Shown one piece after another: positions 6,162 to 10,000 of a stretch of DNA of 10,000 bases. The notes under the pieces were generated by a model. That model was not told the DNA's origin and did not search any database. It saw only the letters and a program-made list of their open reading frames with translations. Source of the stretch: Symbiodinium natans (taxonomy: Eukaryota > Sar > Dinophyceae > Suessiales > Symbiodiniaceae); assembly GCA_905221605.1 (NCBI GenBank), contig CAJNDS010002596.1:1-10000 (forward strand), in the 5' to 3' direction. Positions within the stretch are counted from its first letter, which is position 1; each line of letters starts with the position of its first letter. The translations under genes and the position numbers were made by a program.

Positions 6162-6314
6162 GCCTAAACCCTCAACCAAAAACCTTAAACCTCAACTGTT
6201 GAGGGCTAAGCCTTAAGCTCCCAACCCTCAACCCAAACAAAAACCGCCCTAAACCCTAGCCCTAAACCCTAGCCCTAAACCCTAAACCCGTAACACCCGA
6301 AATCCTAAGCCCTA
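6162..6314 (-). repeat. Decayed CCCTAAA array with CCCTAAACCCTAG units
   Basis: Mixed C-strand units. The left part is heavily decayed (CCCTCAA, CCAAAAA, CCTTAAA) around a perfect 7-bp-arm palindrome, CCTCAACTGTTGAGG, at 6190-6204. The right part has two copies of a 13-bp composite CCCTAAACCCTAG (6247-6272), then plain CCCTAAA. The composite unit shows local amplification of a one-base-short variant. Confidence 0.85.
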
Positions 6315-6373
6315 CTGCCCTAGTGGGCGGTGTAGGGTCGGGGCTGACGTGACAACGACAACTGCGGGACTAG

Positions 6374-6490
6374 GCTGTTAGGGTTTCGGGCTTGGGGGAA
6401 AGAAACCTACACCGCGATTTTCGTGGCGTTGTTAACGTGTGAGTGCAGGGTTTGGGCTGTTTAGGGTTTAGGGTCAGGGAGTTTAGAGGG
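6374..6490 (+). repeat. Two small decayed TTTAGGG blocks
   Basis: G-strand units at 6378-6396 (GTTAGGG, TTTCGGG, CTTGGGG) and 6448-6490 (CAGGG, TTTGGGC, TTTAGGG twice, TCAGGG, TTTAGAGGG), separated by about 50 bp of unique sequence. Confidence 0.75.
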
Positions 6491-6517
6491 CTTCAAAACC
6501 TAGAAGCCCATGTGACT

Positions 6518-6642
6518 CAAACCCTAAACCCTTGAACCTGAACGCTAAACCCTAAACCCTGAACCCTAATCCCTAAATCCAAAACCCTAAACTCTAAACC
6601 CCAAACCCCAAACCCTAAACCCTGAACCCTGAACCTACACCC
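6518..6642 (-). repeat. Decayed CCCTAAA array
   Basis: About 16 C-strand units, including CCCTTGAA, CCCTGAA, CCCTAAT, CCCTAAATC and CCCCAAA. With the preceding G-strand block it forms a second G-then-C arrangement, here with about 27 bp of unique sequence between the blocks. Confidence 0.88.
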
Positions 6643-6726
6643 GGCTAGCAGTAGACAAGTTGGAGGCCAGGGAGACGACGCAGGAGCTGGTGCATCTTCA
6701 CCTGCAAGCTCTTGCAGAGGCTTGGG

Positions 6727-6838
6727 TTTAGGGTTTAGGGTTTAGGGTTTAGGGTTTAGGGTTCAGGGTTCAGGGTTCAGGGTTCAGGGTTCAGGGTTCA
6801 GGGTTCAGGGTTCAGGGTTCAGGGTTCAGGGTTCAGGG
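6727..6838 (+). repeat. TTTAGGG x5 switching to TTCAGGG x11
   Basis: Five perfect TTTAGGG units (6727-6761) are followed without a break by eleven perfect TTCAGGG units (6762-6838). The single T-to-C change is present in every later unit. A perfect 7-bp-arm hairpin (CTGCAAG-CT-CTTGCAG, 6702-6717) lies just upstream. A block of identical variants points to slippage or unequal exchange after one mutation, or to templated addition of a variant. Confidence 0.96.
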
Positions 6839-6967
6839 TTCTTAGTGATAGGGTGTGGGGCTCTGGGGAGGGGCACCCGTGTCGAAGGAGCCTGAGCCAA
6901 ACCCTAAGCCCTCAACGCAAAAACCTCTGATTCTTTCCGCATCCAGAAGCTGGGAAGTTCACAGAAG

Positions 6968-7041
6968 CCCTAAACCCTAAACCCTAAACCCTAAACCCTA
7001 AACCCTAAACCCTAAACCCTAAACCCTAAACCCGAAACCCT
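6968..7041 (-). repeat. Clean CCCTAAA array, nine perfect units
   Basis: Nine uninterrupted CCCTAAA units (6968-7030), then CCCGAAA and CCCT. Flanking sequences 6939-6954 and 7044-7059 both start GCATC and end CTGGG (12 of 16 identical), a weak echo of the flanking duplications seen at other arrays. Confidence 0.96.
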
Positions 7042-7200
7042 GGGCATCTTTAATCTGGGTCTCTTGGGTTTAGGGTCTCAGGTCCAGACCTTTCAAAACC
7101 TTACAACTCCAAACCCCAAAGCCCTAAACCCCAGAACTCTCCGAAGGATTTAAATGCAGAGAGCTCGGACCAAAGTCTACAACAAATGAAAGGTTTTCCA

Positions 7201-7296
7201 GTTTAAGGCTTAGGGTTTGAGGGCTTAGGGTTGACAAATCGGGCTTCGGGTTTCGGGTTCAAGGCTTGGGGTTTTAGGCTTTAGGGCTTAGGGTAC
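7201..7296 (+). repeat. Heavily decayed TTTAGGG array
   Basis: G-strand relatives with many changes: CTTAGGG, TTTGAGGG, TTCGGG, TTTCGGG, CTTGGGG, TTTTAGG and CTTTAGGG. It ends 28 bp before the clean C-strand array at 7324. Another minor C-strand patch lies at 7103-7133. Confidence 0.78.
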
Positions 7297-7323
7297 CAGA
7301 ATTCAGGAGACTGAAGCCCCCCA

Positions 7324-7407
7324 CCCTAAACCCTAAACCCTAAACCCTAAACCCTAAACCCTAAACCCTAAACCCTAAACCCTCAACCCTAAACCCTAAA
7401 CCCTAAA
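7324..7407 (-). repeat. CCCTAAA array flanked by a 16-bp direct repeat
   Basis: Eight perfect CCCTAAA units, one CCCTCAA, then three more perfect units. The array lies between ACTGAAGCCCCCCACC (7310-7325) and ACTGAAGGCCCCCACC (7418-7433), identical at 15 of 16 positions. The last two bases of the left copy merge into the array, and ten bases (CACTGAACCC) separate the array from the right copy. This is the structure expected when heptamers are inserted at a staggered break that is then filled in. Confidence 0.93.
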
Positions 7408-7522
7408 CACTGAACCCACTGAAGGCCCCCACCATGGACCGCGACAGCCACAGCTCCTCGAGAATCTGCGCCCGGAGCTCGTCATAGGACAGCCTGCGAC
7501 CATGGCGGGGCCCCGTGGAGGG

Positions 7523-7568
7523 TTTAGGGTTTAGGGTTTAGGGTTTAGGGTTTAGGGTTTAGGGTTTA
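7523..7568 (+). repeat. Clean TTTAGGG array, six perfect units
   Basis: Six perfect units (7523-7564) and a terminal TTTA, preceded by GAGGG. It faces the C-strand array at 7324-7407 across about 115 bp of GC-rich unique sequence, so the two point away from each other in C-then-G order. No flanking duplication is evident. Confidence 0.96.
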
Positions 7569-7604
7569 TCCCTGAGCCCATCCCCCACCCCTCCCACCCT
7601 TACC

Positions 7605-7645
7605 GTTTAGGGTTTAGGGTTTCCGGTTTAGGGTTTAGGTTTAGG
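7605..7645 (+). repeat. Short TTTAGGG array with small deletions
   Basis: Units TTTAGGG, TTTAGGG, TTTCCGG, TTTAGGG, TTTAGG and TTTAGG, 36 bp after the preceding clean array and in the same orientation. It may be a decayed part of one original array. Confidence 0.9.
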
Positions 7646-7995
7646 CACACACGCACAAGATACAAAAAGAAAACCGCCCAAAAAGAAGCACAAAGCCAAG
7701 ACCCTAAAGACATCACTGACATCGCATGACATCGGTTCTCTCAGTCTGCTAGATGCGGAAAAGCTGATTTTTTCTACCCTAAGTGGCTCCTTCTTTCAAG
7801 GGAACCAACCTCGCCCAAACCAAAGAGTACGACCCGTGGTGTCCAAGGCAGAAGCCTTTAACCCCTACACCCCCAACAAAACCCCTAACCCCCAAAGCCC
7901 CAAAAGCCCCAAAAGCCCTAAAAGCCCTAAACGCCTAATCCTACACCCAAAACCCCCAAAAACACAAAAACTGCACCACCCGACCAAGAACTCCA
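7646..7995. other. Unique sequence with a 9-bp GCCCCAAAA repeat
   Basis: Mostly unique. Four tandem 9-bp units (GCCCCAAAA twice, GCCCTAAAA, GCCCTAAAC) occupy 7897-7932 and are preceded by CCCCAACAAAA-like decayed telomeric sequence from about 7861. GACATC is repeated three times near 7709-7733. A forward frame at 7836-8171 reads through the 9-bp repeat as Ser-Pro-Lys units. It also crosses a telomere-like array at 7996-8023, which argues against it being a gene. Confidence 0.65.
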
Positions 7996-8023
7996 GTTTA
8001 GGGTTTAGGGTTGAGGGTTTCGG
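7996..8023 (+). repeat. Short TTTAGGG array
   Basis: Two perfect TTTAGGG units, one TTGAGGG and one TTTCGGG. It is an isolated small interstitial block. Confidence 0.85.
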
Positions 8024-8590
8024 GGCCAACAAAAACCCTCAAACACAAAGGCCTTGTAGCCGAAACCCAAAACCCCTTCAGCGCCAGAGCTCGCGCTGCT
8101 CCTGCCTTGTCCAAGGCCCCATGTACCTGCACCGCATGAGCACTTGCACCTACCCTAAGGCTAAATCTTAGGCTCTAAGACCTTCTATTTGAAGCCTTGG
8201 GTGAGAGACCATGTTACAATATTATAAGTACTAAGACTACAGAAGGCATTTTCTGGGACCTTTTAGCCTGAGGGTTGCAAGTTGCATATGTAAGCATGCA
8301 GGCACTCGTATGGAACCTGAGGTTCTGAACCTTATAAAGCCTTAACTCTATACAGCCTGAGCCCTAAACTTTTTGGGCTAACTCTACATGATCTGCTGTG
8401 GCTGTTGCGCTACCGGCAGTCTTGACATATGGCCGAGGCCGTCATCCTCCGGTACACCAGAGCACATCCCCCGAAACACATGGTCCGGTACACCCAAACA
8501 CAGCGTCCGTTGCGCCGAAACACAGCAACCGCCGCGAACCCTTGTGCCGGAAAATTAGCTGTTCCGGCATGTCCCGGAGCGAGGGATTGC
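8024..8590. other. Unique sequence with a 22-bp repeat and hairpin
   Basis: No gene is recognised. Between 8451 and 8530 a 22-bp degenerate repeat is visible: CCGAAACACA or CCCAAACACA at 8471, 8493 and 8515, with GGTACACC at 8451 and 8487. It is followed by a perfect 8-bp inverted repeat, TGCCGGAA (8545-8552) and TTCCGGCA (8562-8569), around a 9-base loop. A smaller hairpin GAACC-TGA-GGTTC lies at 8313-8325. Two overlapping forward frames of 71 and 63 codons (8398-8613 and 8429-8620) show no domain and run into the telomere-like array. Confidence 0.55.
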
Positions 8591-8636
8591 CTACATCGGG
8601 GTTTAGGGTTTAGGGTTTAGGGTTTAGGCTACATCG
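8591..8636 (+). repeat. TTTAGGG array precisely flanked by CTACATCG
   Basis: CTACATCG at 8591-8598 and 8629-8636 directly abut a GGG-(TTTAGGG)3-TTTAGG array. No extra bases lie between duplication and array on either side; the G of the left copy merges with the leading GGG. This looks like an insertion of telomere units into a single copy of CTACATCG with duplication of eight target bases. Confidence 0.92.
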
Positions 8637-8780
8637 ATCTCAAAGCAAAGGGCCCTGATCCCTGAACCCGATACCTTTGCAGCCGGGTTGCTGGCACAGC
8701 ACGGACAACTTCTCGACTTGGGCCATGGCCGCAAGCAGCCTGCAAAGAGGGAGTTCGAAGGTTTTGGGGGCCCACTGCGA

Positions 8781-8824
8781 GGGTTTAGGGTTTAGGGTTT
8801 AGGGTTTAGGGTTTAGGGTTTAGG
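8781..8824 (+). repeat. Clean TTTAGGG array, five perfect units
   Basis: GGG, five perfect TTTAGGG units (8784-8818) and a terminal TTTAGG. Unique GC-rich flanks with no matching direct repeat. Confidence 0.96.
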
Positions 8825-9012
8825 TTTCCCAAGGTCTTTTCGAGTAGAGTTCGAGCTCCCACGAAATAGGGCCGAAACCGAGTTAAACTGTCACAGTTTT
8901 GGTATCCCGGATATCAAGAGCCCAAGCCAAAACAGGGAAACTGCCGGCAAGAATGACATCATCGCTGTCCCAGCTACAATACATTTCCGTAGCTCCACGC
9001 CCATACGGAAAA

Positions 9013-9096
9013 CCCTAAACCCTAAACCCTAAACCCTAAACCCTAAACCCTAAACCCTAAACCCTAAACCCTTTATCGGGTTCAGGGTTCAGGGGT
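9013..9096. repeat. CCCTAAA x8 followed by inverted TTCAGGG variants
   Basis: Eight perfect C-strand units (9013-9068), then CCCTTTATC, then G-strand GGGTTCAGGGTTCAGGGGTTCA (given here as the run 9078-9096). The orientation switches within about ten bases, and the second arm uses the TTCAGGG variant that is also amplified at 6762-6838. Confidence 0.92.
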
Positions 9097-9182
9097 TCAA
9101 TACTTAGGGCTAAAGATGCCCGGAAGTGTACTTAGGAGGGGCACAAAAAAAGTAAACAAAACAAGAGGGGTATCAGGGCCCT

Positions 9183-9293
9183 CCCTAAACCCTAAACCCT
9201 AAACCCTAAACCCTAAACCCTAAACCCTAAACCCTAAACCCTAAACCCTGAACCCTGAACCCTGAACCCTGAACCCTGAACCCTGAACCCTAA
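9183..9293 (-). repeat. CCCTAAA x9 switching to CCCTGAA x6
   Basis: Nine perfect CCCTAAA units (9183-9245) run directly into six perfect CCCTGAA units (9246-9287), then CCCTAAC. CCCTGAA is the complement of TTCAGGG, so this is the same variant as at 6762-6838. On the G-rich strand the order is variant first, then canonical, the reverse of the 6727-6838 array. Confidence 0.96.
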
Positions 9294-9375
9294 CGCCCAG
9301 AACCCTGAAAGCCTCCGCACCCGCCGGCTTCGATCATGTTTCCGCGGAGGCCGACCTGAAGGTCAGAGCTGTGAT

Positions 9376-9462
9376 GGGTAGGGTTTTGGGTCCAGGGTCT
9401 AGGGTCTAGGGTTTAGGGCTTTGGGCTTAGGGTTTAGGGGTTTCAGGTTTAGGGTTTAGAGT
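9376..9462 (+). repeat. Decayed TTTAGGG array with TCTAGGG variants
   Basis: G-strand units TTTTGGG, TCCAGGG, TCTAGGG twice, TTTAGGG, CTTTGGG, CTTAGGG, TTTAGGGG, TTTCAGG and TTTAGGG. The pair of TCTAGGG units is another small variant amplification. Confidence 0.85.
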
Positions 9463-9548
9463 TCCCCGAACTCATAACCCTGGTTCCAAAACCCAGTAAG
9501 CTGAGGATGTTCTGAGAGACAAGTTCGACCGGTGTCGAAAGCTATATA

Positions 9549-9625
9549 TACTTGGAGATGCATGGGATTCATGGGGTACTTAGAATAACCCTATTGACTT
9601 AGAAGTACCTATGGACCTCCGAGTA
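9549..9625. mobile_element. Nested inverted repeat, possible family B copy 2
   Basis: Outer arms TACTTGGAG (9549-9557) and CTCCGAGTA (9617-9625) pair at 8 of 9 positions. Inner arms GGTACTT (9575-9581) and AAGTACC (9603-9609) pair perfectly. CTTAGAA also occurs twice directly inside (near 9579 and 9598). The left end resembles that of 1749-1851 (TACTTGGAGGTTCATGG against TACTTGGAGATGCATGG), and the right ends are alike (GGAACCTTTGAGTAGGGC against GGACCTCCGAGTAAGGC). The relationship is suggestive, not proven. Confidence 0.4.
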
Positions 9626-9782
9626 AGGCAATATGGGAGCTATACGGGCCTTCCATCTTAAACATTCATTCCCAGCCGGGCTCAGTAAGTCCTCTTAACC
9701 CTAAAGCGCACCTTGGCTCCTCGCATCTTCCTTCCCCGCTCCCTCCTGGACCGTCAAAGCCCGAAACCCGAGAACAAAACAA

Positions 9783-9897
9783 CTAGGCTGCCCAGTAACC
9801 TAGGCTTAAAAAGGGGTGCCCTTTTTTGCTTAAAGGGGTTTATAAGGGAACCGAAACCCCCAAAAAAAGGGAATAAGGGTACTACTGGGCATCCTAG
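9783..9897. mobile_element. Short inverted-repeat element, family A copy 2 (MITE-like)
   Basis: A 115-bp unit with inverted ends CTAGGCTGCCCAGTA (9783-9797) and TACTGGGCATCCTAG (9883-9897), complementary at 14 of 15 positions. ACAA sits directly outside both ends (9779-9782 and 9898-9901), a possible 4-bp target duplication. Shared landmarks with 1608-1725 are CCCAGTAACC, GGTGCCCTTTTTT (9815-9827), TATAAGGGAACC (9841-9852) and CCCAAAAAAAGGG near the right. Both copies lie in the same orientation about 8.2 kb apart. No protein is encoded. Confidence 0.68.
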
Positions 9898-10000
9898 ACA
9901 ACCTCTCAATCTTGAGGCTCCTGTCTAAAACCCAGAACCCCCTCTCGACCTTGAACTGTCAGCCCACTTCACCCCCAGCGCGCCAAAACCCAAAACCTGA

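Noticed and set aside
7836-8171. Forward 111-codon frame with Ser-Pro-Lys repeats
   Set aside because: The repeats come from the 9-bp GCCCCAAAA unit and the frame runs through a telomere-like array at 7996-8023.
7310-8636. CRISPR-like array from regularly spaced repeats
   Set aside because: The repeats are 7-bp telomere units and single flanking duplications; there is no repeat-spacer pattern and the sequence is eukaryotic in character.
1-10000. An active chromosome terminus
   Set aside because: No long terminal TTTAGGG run reaches either window edge; blocks are short, mixed in orientation and separated by unique DNA, so they are interstitial here.

Overview
This window reads as non-coding, repeat-saturated eukaryotic nuclear DNA. 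I find no credible protein-coding gene, rRNA, tRNA, CRISPR array or bacterial-type operon. The dominant signal is the heptamer TTTAGGG and its complement CCCTAAA. It recurs in about 20 separate blocks, in both orientations, from perfect runs of 5-9 units to heavily decayed tracts with variants such as TTCAGGG, TTTGGGG, CCCCAAA and TCTAGGG. TTTAGGG is the telomere unit of most plants and of alveolates including the coccidia. Dispersed telomere-like heptamers, mixed with many other simple repeats, are a described hallmark of the repeat-rich segments of Eimeria chromosomes. My best guess is therefore an Eimeria-like coccidian, either subtelomeric or a repeat-rich internal segment. A chromerid, dinoflagellate, plant or alga cannot be excluded from sequence alone.

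Layout. 1-583: a TCTGTG hexamer satellite running off the left edge and ending in a TG tract. 584-2975: unique sequence cut by short telomere-like blocks in both orientations. It includes a head-to-head junction at 2322/2324 and two short inverted-repeat elements (1608-1725 and 1749-1851). 2996-5230: a compositionally distinct island in which I see no telomere heptamer. It is bounded by inverted clusters of four ~21-bp GGATC-A(n)-TTTATTT units. In order it contains 42-bp tandem repeats, about 590 bp of AT-rich DNA with a 10-bp period, ~110-bp repeats carrying G-run/C-run hairpins, a plain AT-rich stretch, a GGACC octamer repeat and a long polypyrimidine tract. 5239-10000: alternating unique intervals and telomere-like arrays, which are longest and cleanest between 6700 and 9300. 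Second copies of the two inverted-repeat elements lie at 9549-9625 and 9783-9897.

How it fits together. No gene pathway is visible; the story is one of genome turnover. Two telomere-like arrays (7324-7407 and 8598-8628) sit between near-perfect short direct repeats, as expected if telomere units were inserted at staggered breaks. Variant units occur in homogeneous blocks, which points to local amplification. The inverted-repeat elements resemble small non-autonomous transposons (MITE-like). The 2.2-kb island is the best candidate for something undescribed, because its ends are symmetric and its content differs from everything around it, yet it has no recognisable transposase. The long open frames present are by-products of repeats whose unit lacks stop codons.
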